Shown here: one piece after another, positions 18,927-26,664 of the stretch | Position numbering within the stretch: the first letter of the stretch is position 1 | How the letters are laid out: each line of letters starts with the position of its first letter | NCBI RefSeq assembly: GCF_900113875.1 | Contig: NZ_FORA01000004.1 | Coordinates: 62,001-126,000 of the forward strand | Source: Jannaschia pohangensis | Lineage (GTDB): Bacteria > Pseudomonadota > Alphaproteobacteria > Rhodobacterales > Rhodobacteraceae | Direction: 5' to 3' | DNA length: 64,000 bases | Notes under the pieces: generated by a model | What the model saw: the letters and a program-made list of their open reading frames with translations, nothing else | The model's database searches: none | Told to the model about the DNA's origin: nothing | Made by a program: the position numbers and the translations under genes

Positions 18927-20057
18927 ATGGCATTGCTCGACACCGTTGACCCCGAGGGTCTAGACGAATTTTCAGTGGTCTTCACCGACCGCTCGCTCAA
19001 TTCCATGAGCGGGGCGTTCCAGCAGGTCATGCGCGACCTACATGCGGGGCTCTGCGAGGTCTATCAGGCCGACCACGCGGTCATCATCCCCGGCGGCGGC
19101 ACCTTCGGGATGGAGGCGGTGGCGCGGCAGTTCGGGCAGGGGGCCAAGGCCCTTGTGGTGCGCAACGGCTGGTTCTCCTATCGCTGGTCGCAGATCATGG
19201 AAGCCGGGGCTTTCACCGCCGGGACGGAGGTCATCAAGGCCCGTCAGTCGGGCAACGACAGCAAATCACCCTTCGCCCCCCCACCCATCGAGGAGGTCAC
19301 CGCCCGCATCCGCGAAACCCGGCCAGATGTCGTCTTTGCGCCCCATGTCGAAACCAGCGCCGGCGTGATCCTGCCTGACGACTACATCACGGCCCTGGCC
19401 ACGGCGGCCCATGAGGTCGGCGCGCTCATGGTGCTCGACTGCATCGCGTCGGGCTGCATCTGGGTCGACATGAAGGCGACGGGCGTCGATGTCCTGCTCA
19501 GTGCGCCGCAAAAAGGCTGGTCCGCCTCGCCCTGTGCGGGTCTGGTGATGTTGTCGGATCGCGCGGCGGAACGGGTGGCGGCCACGGCCTCCGACAGTTT
19601 CGCCATCGACCTGAAGAAATGGCACCAGATCATGCAGGCCTATCTGGCGGGCGGCCACGCCTATCACGCGACGATGCCGACCGATGCGCTGCGCGCCTTC
19701 CGCGACACATTGAACGAGACGCGGGCCTATGGCTTCGACCGCCTGAAGCAGGCGCAATGGGATCTGGGCACCAAGGTCCGCGCGATGCTCGCGGCCAAGG
19801 GCATCCGGTCGGTTGCGGCCGACGGCTTCGGTGCGCCCGGCGTCGTGGTCAGTTTCGCGCCCTCGCCCGAGATCCAGTCGGGCAAGGCGTTCATGGCGCA
19901 TGGGATGCAGATCGCGGCGGGCGTTCCGTTGCAATGCGATGAGCCGGCGGATTACGCGTCGTTCCGCATCGGACTGTTCGGGATGGACAAGCTCATGGAT
20001 GTGGACGGGACGATGGCCCGCCTGTCGCGCGTGATCGACCAGGTCTTTCCGGACTGA
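18927..20057 (+). CDS. class V aminotransferase (alanine--glyoxylate/serine-pyruvate type)
   Basis: A 376-residue fold-type I PLP enzyme. IIPGGGTFGMEAVARQFG forms the phosphate cup, Asp171 in VLDCIAS contacts the pyridine nitrogen, and Lys196 in APQKGWSASPCAG is the likely PLP lysine. The subclass including alanine-glyoxylate and serine-pyruvate aminotransferases fits best; a specific substrate cannot be assigned. The ATG at 18927 is preceded by AGGAGGAGAG, better than two upstream in-frame starts. It converges with the UbiH-type gene. It appears to be transcribed alone. Confidence 0.85.
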   Translation: MALLDTVDPEGLDEFSVVFTDRSLNSMSGAFQQVMRDLHAGLCEVYQADHAVIIPGGGTFGMEAVARQFGQGAKALVVRNGWFSYRWSQIMEAGAFTAGTEVIKARQSGNDSKSPFAPPPIEEVTARIRETRPDVVFAPHVETSAGVILPDDYITALATAAHEVGALMVLDCIASGCIWVDMKATGVDVLLSAPQKGWSASPCAGLVMLSDRAAERVAATASDSFAIDLKKWHQIMQAYLAGGHAYHATMPTDALRAFRDTLNETRAYGFDRLKQAQWDLGTKVRAMLAAKGIRSVAADGFGAPGVVVSFAPSPEIQSGKAFMAHGMQIAAGVPLQCDEPADYASFRIGLFGMDKLMDVDGTMARLSRVIDQVFPD

Positions 20058-20071
20058 CGTGCGCGGTTGCC

Positions 20072-21295
20072 TCAGGTCGTGTTGGCCTGGGGCGCATCGC
20101 TGGATGCGGATTTTGGCGTGGCCCCGAGACCCAGGCGCATGACGGCCCGGCGCAGGGGTGGCAGGTCATGCAAGGCCGCCATACCCCGCGCCCGCAGCGC
20201 CTGAACCGGAGCAATCCCCGCGATGGAGGTGCGGTTGAGCAGGTCGATTCCAGCCATCCGCAGCGCCGCATCCCGCCTGCGCGCCTGCCCGTAGGGCTCC
20301 AGCATCTCGAGGCTGCCCAAGGGGTGCCGGGCGGCCAGATCTTGCAGCAGCGCGATGTCCTTGAGCGAGGTGTTCAGCCCCTGAGCCCCGATCGGCGGCA
20401 TCGCGTGGGCGGCTTCGGCGGCCAGCGCCAGGCGGCGCGCCGTGAAGCGGTCCGCGAGGACGGATGTGATCGGCCAGATCGCCCGACCCGAGACCAGCGA
20501 TAGCGTCCCCATCACATTGGCGGATCGCTCCTGCGCTTCCTCGGTAAAACGGCCGGGGTCGAGATCCATGCGGCGCGTCTGTTCCGCTGCGATATCCATC
20601 CAGACCACGGCGGAGCGGTGTTGCCCGCCCCGATCCGGCAGGGGCACCAGTGTGAACGGCCCGCCGCTGTTGTGGATTTCGGTCGAGATGTCGTCGTGCG
20701 GGGCCGCGTGCGTGCAGGCAAAGACAATTGCGCTCTGGCCATAGTCGACCCGTTTCGCGTCGATCCCGGCCATTTTGCGAACCGGGCTGTCGCGACCGTC
20801 GCAGGCGACAAGGAGCCGGGCGGTGATCCGGCTGCCGTCGTCCAGGGTGACCCGTGTTCCGGCCTCGCGCGCGAAGATGCCCGACACGGAACGACCGAAG
20901 CGCAGCGTGACCCCGGGCAACTCCTCTGCGCGCGCAAGCATGTGATGGCGCAACAGCCAGTTGGGAAAGTTCCATCCGAAGGGTGCGTCCGAAATGTCGC
21001 GTGCCTCGAAATCGCGGGTGACGGTCGTGTCGCCCGCCGCGTCGACGATCCGCATTGTCCAGAGCGCCGTGCCCGCAGGGCCCAACCTGTCCCAGATGCC
21101 GGCCCGGGTCAGCAGGTCGCGCGCCGGTTGCAGCAGGGCCGTGGTGCGCAGGTCGGCGCCCGGCTCATCCTCGCCGGTGATCGGCGGGGCGGGGTCGATA
21201 AGGGTCACGTCGTACCCCTCGCTCCCGAAGACGCAGGCGGCGGCCAGACCGGCGGGGCCCGCGCCCGCGATCACGATATCTGTGTCGAAGTCCAT
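20072..21295 (-). CDS. UbiH/UbiF/COQ6-type FAD-dependent hydroxylase
   Basis: A 407-residue aromatic-ring hydroxylase of the ubiquinone-biosynthesis type. Rossmann motif VIAGAGPAGLAAACVF (about 8-23), the DGRDSPVRK motif (residues about 155-163), and the C-terminal IGAQGLNTSLKDIALL stretch that binds the flavin. In the last motif the usual GDAAH is AEAAH, so the flavin-contacting Asp is Glu. UbiH-like enzymes add hydroxyls to the quinone ring in the inner membrane. The ATG at 21295 has GAGGGG close by; a GTG three codons upstream is possible. It is 19 bases after the nucleotidase gene on the same strand, so the two may form an operon. Confidence 0.88.
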   Translation of the reverse strand: MDFDTDIVIAGAGPAGLAAACVFGSEGYDVTLIDPAPPITGEDEPGADLRTTALLQPARDLLTRAGIWDRLGPAGTALWTMRIVDAAGDTTVTRDFEARDISDAPFGWNFPNWLLRHHMLARAEELPGVTLRFGRSVSGIFAREAGTRVTLDDGSRITARLLVACDGRDSPVRKMAGIDAKRVDYGQSAIVFACTHAAPHDDISTEIHNSGGPFTLVPLPDRGGQHRSAVVWMDIAAEQTRRMDLDPGRFTEEAQERSANVMGTLSLVSGRAIWPITSVLADRFTARRLALAAEAAHAMPPIGAQGLNTSLKDIALLQDLAARHPLGSLEMLEPYGQARRRDAALRMAGIDLLNRTSIAGIAPVQALRARGMAALHDLPPLRRAVMRLGLGATPKSASSDAPQANTT

Positions 21296-21314
21296 GCCCC
21301 TCACCTAGGGCGTT

Positions 21315-21968
21315 CTAGGCGCCGGGAACAGGGGCCAGGATGCCGCGGAGAAACGCGTTGAGGTCGGGCGCGTGGTGGTGCACGTGCGACCCCTGCGCGC
21401 GTTCGGGGGCGACATGCACCGTGACCATCCCCATCTCGTGCGGCACCTGCAGGTTGCGGGGCGAATCCTCGAACATGGCGGCGCGCGTCGGGTCCAGACC
21501 GTCGGCGGCAAAGACGCGCTCGAAGGCGATGGCGTCGGGCTTGGGCGCATAGCCCGCGTGTTCGATGCCGTGGACCGCGTCCCAGATGCCGTCCAACCCG
21601 CGCGCGGCCAGCACGTCCCGGGCATAGGGGGCGGTCCCGTTGGTATAGATGATCTTGCGGCCCGGGAGCATCGTGATCAGATCGCGCAATTCCGGGTCGG
21701 GCGACAGAACCGAAAAGTCGATCCTGTGCACATCCTCCAGGAATGGCTCCGGGTCTTGGCCGTGTTCGCGCATCAGCCCGGCCAGCGTCGTGCCGTGGTC
21801 ATGCCACCAGCGGGCGCGAAGCCCGTCGGCATCCGACCGGCTGACGTTCATCGTCGCCACGATCCAGTCCACCATCCTCGCCTCGATCTGGGGAAAGAGC
21901 GGCACGGACGGGGGATAGAGTGTCTCATCCAGGTCGAAGACCCAAGTTGTCACATGATCGAACTGCAT
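21315..21968 (-). CDS. pyrimidine 5'-nucleotidase-like HAD hydrolase
   Basis: A 217-residue HAD-superfamily phosphatase. Motif I VFDLDETLYPP, motif II YTNGTAPYARDV, motif III lysine in GYAPKPDAIAF, motif IV MFEDSPRNL. The DETLYPP variant and the small helical cap match the pyrimidine 5'-nucleotidase (SDT1-like) group that removes phosphate from UMP/CMP. Start ATG 21968 has GGGAGG at good spacing; a longer frame begins nine codons upstream. Upstream of it, divergent, is the GntR regulator gene. C-terminal HVHHHAPDL is a histidine-rich stretch of unclear meaning. Confidence 0.82.
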   Translation of the reverse strand: MQFDHVTTWVFDLDETLYPPSVPLFPQIEARMVDWIVATMNVSRSDADGLRARWWHDHGTTLAGLMREHGQDPEPFLEDVHRIDFSVLSPDPELRDLITMLPGRKIIYTNGTAPYARDVLAARGLDGIWDAVHGIEHAGYAPKPDAIAFERVFAADGLDPTRAAMFEDSPRNLQVPHEMGMVTVHVAPERAQGSHVHHHAPDLNAFLRGILAPVPGA

Positions 21969-22090
21969 CCGGCCTCCCTGACGCGGGGCGGGCAAGGCGT
22001 CAAGCGTTTGGGCCGCCTCGGTGCTGTTTGGGGTATACGGCGGGGCCGCGGCACGTGTATTCGGAAGGAACAGATTGGAAAGGCACGGTT

Positions 22091-22717
22091 TTGGCCCAGA
22101 AGGATGCGCATGCCATGATCCTCGACGCGATTGATCGAGGCGAGTTCAGCCCCGGCGACCGTCTGGTCGAGAGCGAGCTGGCTGATCGCTTCGGCGTATC
22201 GCGTACCCCCGTGCGCGAGGCGTTGCAGCGGCTGGAGACGCAATCGGTGCTGGTGCGGGATGGACGCTCCTTGATCGTGGCGACCCTGAGTCATGACCAG
22301 ATGGCCGAGCTTTATGCGGTGCGCACGGAACTGGAGGCGTTGGCTGCACGCCTCGCCGCGCAACATGCAGCCCGCGAGGAGATTTCCGTGCTGCGCCAGA
22401 TGGTCGAGGAGGACGCGGCCTTGATCGGGGATGCGAACGCACTGGCCCGCGCCAACCGCCGGTTTCACGGACAGATCCACCTGGCGTCCCACAATCGCTA
22501 TCTCATCCAACAGCTTGGGATGGTTCACCGCTCCATGGCGCTGATGGCGACGACATCGCTGGCCGCCGAGGGCCGGGGGCCAGCCGCATTGGGCGAACAT
22601 CAGGCCATCGTGGAGGCGATTGCCGCCCGCGATGGAGACGCGGCCGCAGACGCGCTGCGCCAGCATCTGAGTCTCGCCTTTGAGACCCGCCTGCGGGAAG
22701 AGGCGCGCAAGATCTGA
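22091..22717 (+). CDS. GntR family (FCD domain) transcriptional regulator
   Basis: A 208-residue FadR-subfamily regulator: winged helix at the N-terminus (AMILDAIDRGEFSPGDRLVESELADRFGVSRTPVREALQRLE) and an all-helical FCD ligand domain (about 85-205) with the metal-binding pattern seen in HGQIHLASHNRY and LGEHQAIVEA, LRQHLSLAF. Effectors are typically small carboxylic acids. No ATG lies at the expected start; TTG at 22091 follows GGAAAGG at seven bases and is the best choice, with GTG at 22055 an alternative. It converges with the glycosyltransferase gene (ends ten bases apart). Its target is not evident from the neighbourhood. Confidence 0.85.
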   Translation: MAQKDAHAMILDAIDRGEFSPGDRLVESELADRFGVSRTPVREALQRLETQSVLVRDGRSLIVATLSHDQMAELYAVRTELEALAARLAAQHAAREEISVLRQMVEEDAALIGDANALARANRRFHGQIHLASHNRYLIQQLGMVHRSMALMATTSLAAEGRGPAALGEHQAIVEAIAARDGDAAADALRQHLSLAFETRLREEARKI

Positions 22718-22727
22718 CTGCGGCGCG

Positions 22728-24809
22728 CTAGCCGCCGTGTGAAACCCGGGACTTGGGCGCGTCGTTGGCCTGCGAAAGCTGCAGTTCAAGTTCGGAAATC
22801 CCGCCCTGGAACGTGCCGCCAAACGCCCCGTGACTGGTCTTGTCCCAATGGAATGGCTTGAACACGATCTCGGCAAGGGCCTTGATGACGGCCAGTGTGG
22901 CCAGCGGAAAGTAGAGTTCGAGCGTCGGGATCCATTTGCGCAGGTGGCGGTGGTGCGGGGCGCGGCACCCGATGCAGGCCAGCCCCATGGACAACGCAAG
23001 CGCAAGCCCGAGGAAGATGCCGAGGGACATCGCGCCGTTCCCGGGAAACCAGTCCAGGATAGGATGGTGGAAGCCGAAGGCTACCACGGTCGTCGACCAG
23101 AGAACGGGTGTCAGCAGCGCGTTCAGGATTGCGCCCATGAACAACAGGTGGAATCCCAGAAAACGCCGGGTTCCCAGATCCTGCCAGAGTTCGCGCGGAC
23201 GTCTGCTGTGAACGGCCCATGTGAGGATGTATCCCTTCATCCAGCGCGACCGCTGCTTGACCCAGGCAATTGGCGAGGCATTCGCCTCTTCCAAAGTGGT
23301 GGTGTCGATGATTTCCGTCCGGAAGCCCATGCGGGCGAGACGAACGCCCAGATCTGCATCTTCGGTGACGTTGTGGGCGTCCCATCCGCCCACCGTCTCG
23401 ATCGCGCGACGTCGGAAGAACAAGGTGGTGCCGCCGAGGGGCACGACGAGGCCCAGGCGCGCGATCCCCGGCAGGACCAGGCGGAACCAGTTCGCGTATT
23501 CGATGGTGAAGCAGCGCGACATCCAGTTGCGCATGGGATTGTAGTAGTCGAGCCGCCCTTGGAGGCATGCCACGTTGGCCGGAGCCGTGCGGAAGCGGGT
23601 GGCGACGGTCAAAAGCTGGTCCGGGGCGGGCGCGTCTTCGGCGTCATAGATGCCCACGATGCTGCCGCGTGCGAAGTTCAACGCATAGTTCATGGCCCGG
23701 GGTTTGGTACGCGGACGGCCATCGGGAACCGGAATGACCCGCATCCACCTGGGCAGGTTCGACCGCTCCAGCGCATCGAGGGTTTGGCGGTCGTCCGCCT
23801 CGACCACGAGGCAGATGTCGAGCAATTCGCGGGGATAATCGAGGCGAGAAAGCCGTTCCGTCAGTGGCCCGGCAATCGACGGCTCGCGGTGGAGCGGCAC
23901 TAAGATCGAGATGCAGGGCAGGCGGCGCGCCGCCTCTTCGGCCGGTCGGATCGAGGCGAATCCCTTGGGCGTTCGAAAGAGCGCGATGGCGGCGGCAACA
24001 CGCAGCCCCAGGTTGAGCGCCATGACGAGAAGGGCCGCAGCGGTGGCCACCTGAAGCGCGTTGTAGGGCCAGAGAGCCGTCGCGATGAGGGCGGTCAGCA
24101 TGAAAATGGCGAGCGCGGCAGACCCGGTGCGGGGCTGCCAGCTTCGGCAGGATATGGCCTGGGGCACACGGCATTCGGCAGCCCGCGCCAGGGTTGCACC
24201 ATGGACCTCGTGCATTCGCGCCTCGAGCGCGCTGGCCGTGGCGACGGCGAAGAGGCAGACGCCCATCGATTCGGGGAGAGCGGCGCGAAGTTCGTCGACC
24301 AATTCGGGGCGCGACGTGGCGATCAACGTCTTCCCGCCGACCCGCCGCCACGGCAGGGCGTGGTACTTCAGAGCCAGTTCCAGCGGCAGCTTGCGGGCGA
24401 GTTTGTCGGTGTTGGGCGTCGACAGGGGTGGATTTCCCGCCCGCCCCATCCCGCGTTGACGACCCAGAGCCACGGCCAACGTCTCCTCGTCCACGAGGTT
24501 GCGACGGATCAGCACGTCACCAAGGCGCGCTGAAAGGCGGCGTTGCAGCATCAAGGCGCGCGCGAGGTCGGACCCGCTGATGGCCCCCATGTCGAGAAGG
24601 ACTTCGCCAAGTTTCGGGCGCCGGATATACGGCTGTCGCTTGAAGGCGGGCCCCGCGTCCGGATCCGCCGCCTCGTTCGGGATCAGATCACTGGGGATCG
24701 GTGGCCCGAGGGACGGAAAACGCACGATCCTGGCAGGATTGTGCGCGAGGGGAGTCATGACATCCGCGCCCGGGTTCTGGGGCGAGGCAGAAGGTCTTGC
24801 GGGCGGCAT
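22728..24809 (-). CDS. membrane glycosyltransferase family 2 with N-terminal MshEN (c-di-GMP-type) domain
   Basis: A 693-residue protein in two parts. Residues 66-89 and 95-118 each match the 24-residue MshEN motif (K/RLGxxL...L...L..Q) with the exact five-residue spacer, the signature of c-di-GMP-binding MshE N-terminal domains; the region continues to about 215 like a GspE N-terminal domain. Two helices (about 230-275) precede a GT2 catalytic domain: ISILVPLHREPSI, VVEADDRQT, YDAEDAP, TEDADL and QRSRW (the QxxRW motif), then three to four C-terminal helices. It probably polymerises or transfers sugars for a surface polysaccharide under c-di-GMP control. Start is uncertain: ATG at 24809 or ATG at 24758; neither has a strong ribosome site. 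It lies downstream of carA and a CtrA-type box. Confidence 0.85.
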   Translation of the reverse strand: MPPARPSASPQNPGADVMTPLAHNPARIVRFPSLGPPIPSDLIPNEAADPDAGPAFKRQPYIRRPKLGEVLLDMGAISGSDLARALMLQRRLSARLGDVLIRRNLVDEETLAVALGRQRGMGRAGNPPLSTPNTDKLARKLPLELALKYHALPWRRVGGKTLIATSRPELVDELRAALPESMGVCLFAVATASALEARMHEVHGATLARAAECRVPQAISCRSWQPRTGSAALAIFMLTALIATALWPYNALQVATAAALLVMALNLGLRVAAAIALFRTPKGFASIRPAEEAARRLPCISILVPLHREPSIAGPLTERLSRLDYPRELLDICLVVEADDRQTLDALERSNLPRWMRVIPVPDGRPRTKPRAMNYALNFARGSIVGIYDAEDAPAPDQLLTVATRFRTAPANVACLQGRLDYYNPMRNWMSRCFTIEYANWFRLVLPGIARLGLVVPLGGTTLFFRRRAIETVGGWDAHNVTEDADLGVRLARMGFRTEIIDTTTLEEANASPIAWVKQRSRWMKGYILTWAVHSRRPRELWQDLGTRRFLGFHLLFMGAILNALLTPVLWSTTVVAFGFHHPILDWFPGNGAMSLGIFLGLALALSMGLACIGCRAPHHRHLRKWIPTLELYFPLATLAVIKALAEIVFKPFHWDKTSHGAFGGTFQGGISELELQLSQANDAPKSRVSHGG

Positions 24810-24854
24810 GGCATACTCGGAACGTGATATCCGCCCACCATGCCCCGCCGGAAG

Positions 24855-24869
24855 TTAAGGATGCGTTAA
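24855..24869 (-). promoter_or_regulatory. candidate CtrA-binding box (TTAA-N7-TTAA)
   Basis: On the minus strand the sequence reads TTAACGCATCCTTAAC, a perfect TTAA-N7-TTAA, the recognition element of the alphaproteobacterial cell-cycle/motility regulator CtrA. It lies in the 71-base gap between carA and the glycosyltransferase gene, 46 bases before the latter's first ATG. TTAA is rare in this GC-rich sequence and I noticed no other correctly spaced pair in the window. Confidence 0.6.
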
Positions 24870-24880
24870 GATGTCGCGCT

Positions 24881-26026
24881 TCAACCGTGACGTGCATCCA
24901 TCGCGGCGGCGAATTCGTCGAACAGATAGGCGCTGTCGTGCGGACCGGGGCTCGCTTCGGGATGGTACTGCACCGAAAACACCGGGCGGCCGCTCAGCCG
25001 GATGCCGCAATTCGACCCGTCGAACAGCGACACATGGGTCTCCTCAACACCCTCGGGCAGGGATTGCGCGTCGACGGTGAAGCCATGGTTCATCGACGTG
25101 ATTTCGACCTTGCCGTCGCGACTGCGGCGAACGGGGTGGTTGGCGCCGTGATGCCCGTGGTTCATCTTGATGGTCTTGGCCCCAAGCGCCATGGCAAGCA
25201 TCTGATGTCCAAGGCAAATCCCGAAGACGGGGACGCCGCTGTCGACCATTTCACGGATCACGGGAACTGCGTATTCGCCCGTTGCCGCGGGGTCGCCCGG
25301 ACCGTTCGACAAGAACACGCCATCGGGGTTCTGGGCCTTGACGTCCTCGGCCGTTGCCGTTGCGGGCAGCACGGTCACGTCGCAGCCTACCGATGCCAGC
25401 GAGCGCAGGATATTGCGCTTGGCGCCATAGTCGATCGCCACCACCTTGTGGCGCGGCGCCTCCTGCGTGCCGAAGCCGTCGGGCCAGGCCCACTTCGTCT
25501 CGTTCCAGCGATAGGACTGGGCGCAGGTGACCTGACCGGCCAGATCCATCCCGACCAGTCCGGCGAAGGCGCGGGCCTTTGCGACCAGCGCCTCGATATC
25601 GAAGTTGCCGTCCGGGTCATGGGCCAGTGCCACATGCGGCGCCCCCTGTTGGCGGATCGCGCGGGTCAGACGCCGCGTATCGACGCCCCCCATGCCGATG
25701 CGGCCCCGCGACGCCAGCCAGCTTTCGAGGTCCGATGTGGCGCGCCAGTTCGACGGATCGGTCGGGTCCCATTTGACGATCATGCCGGCGGCGACCGGAT
25801 CTGTCGTCTCGTCATCCTCGGGGTTCACGCCGGTGTTTCCGATGTGGGGGAAGGTAAAGGTCACGACCTGGCCCGCATAGGATGGGTCGGTCATGATTTC
25901 CTGATAGCCGGTCATGGCGGTGTTGAAGCACAGCTCAGCCACGGCGACCCCGGATGCGCCGAAACCGCGTCCCATGAAAATCGTTCCGTCGGCAAGGGCG
26001 AGGCAGGCGGTCGGCTTCTGGGGCAT
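24881..26026 (-). CDS. carA: carbamoyl-phosphate synthase small subunit
   Basis: CarA is the glutamine amidotransferase subunit supplying ammonia to CarB for carbamoyl phosphate, precursor of arginine and pyrimidines. The 381-residue protein has the N-terminal domain (LADGTIFMGRGFGA, GYQEIMTDPSYAGQ, NTGVNPEDDE) and a class I amidotransferase domain with LSNGPGDP, GICLGHQM (nucleophile Cys) and HPEASPGPHD (His/Glu). The start at 26026 has CCGGAG upstream. carB is not in the window. It is divergent from the YqeY-type gene across 170 bases, as is common in alphaproteobacteria. Confidence 0.97.
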   Translation of the reverse strand: MPQKPTACLALADGTIFMGRGFGASGVAVAELCFNTAMTGYQEIMTDPSYAGQVVTFTFPHIGNTGVNPEDDETTDPVAAGMIVKWDPTDPSNWRATSDLESWLASRGRIGMGGVDTRRLTRAIRQQGAPHVALAHDPDGNFDIEALVAKARAFAGLVGMDLAGQVTCAQSYRWNETKWAWPDGFGTQEAPRHKVVAIDYGAKRNILRSLASVGCDVTVLPATATAEDVKAQNPDGVFLSNGPGDPAATGEYAVPVIREMVDSGVPVFGICLGHQMLAMALGAKTIKMNHGHHGANHPVRRSRDGKVEITSMNHGFTVDAQSLPEGVEETHVSLFDGSNCGIRLSGRPVFSVQYHPEASPGPHDSAYLFDEFAAAMDARHG

Positions 26027-26196
26027 GGGGAACTCCGGGGTGGCAGGGCGGATGGCCAGCGCGGCCAAATTGTCGGGGTTCTAGGGACGGGGCCGGGGGG
26101 CGTCAACACCAGAAGGGTGACCCTTCGGAAGGGTTGGCCCGGGGGCGCGTTCTGCGCTATGGCGGGCGCTCAGACACAACGGGACGGAGATCGCCC

Positions 26197-26649
26197 ATGG
26201 ACCTGCGCGACCGACTGAACGCCCGCCTCAAGGAGGCGATGCGTGACAAGGACCAGAAACGGGTCGGCACGCTGCGCCTGATCAATGCGGCCGTCAAGGA
26301 TCGCGACATCGAATTGCGCAGTGACTCCAAGACCGCCGGTTCGCCCGAGATCCTTGCCATCATGGCCAAGATGGTCAAGCAGCGCCACGAAAGCGCGCGC
26401 GCCTACGAAGAGGCGGGGCGGCTGGAACTGGCCGAGCAGGAGCTGGCGGAAATCGACATCATCGAGGAATTCCTGCCCAAGAAGCTGTCGGACGAGGAAG
26501 TCGAGGCCGCCGTGGTGGAGGCCATTGCCGAAACGGGTGCCAATTCGGTGCGCGACATGGGCAAGGTCATGGGTGTGCTCAAGGGCAGGTATACCGGGCA
26601 GATCGACTTCGGTGCGGTCGGCCCGCTGGTCAAGGCGCGCCTTGCCTGA
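26197..26649 (+). CDS. GatB/YqeY domain-containing protein
   Basis: A 150-residue all-helical protein beginning MDLRDRLNARLKEAMRDKD, the typical YqeY start, with TLRLINAAVKDRDIE, IIEEFLPKKLSDEE and MGKVMGVLKGRY. The family resembles the tRNA-binding tail domain of GatB and is suspected to bind tRNA or act in translation, but its role is not established. Length matches the family. GGAGA precedes the ATG. It is divergent from carA and converges on the peptidase-like gene. Confidence 0.88.
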   Translation: MDLRDRLNARLKEAMRDKDQKRVGTLRLINAAVKDRDIELRSDSKTAGSPEILAIMAKMVKQRHESARAYEEAGRLELAEQELAEIDIIEEFLPKKLSDEEVEAAVVEAIAETGANSVRDMGKVMGVLKGRYTGQIDFGAVGPLVKARLA

Positions 26650-26664
26650 CGCGCAGGCCAGCCG

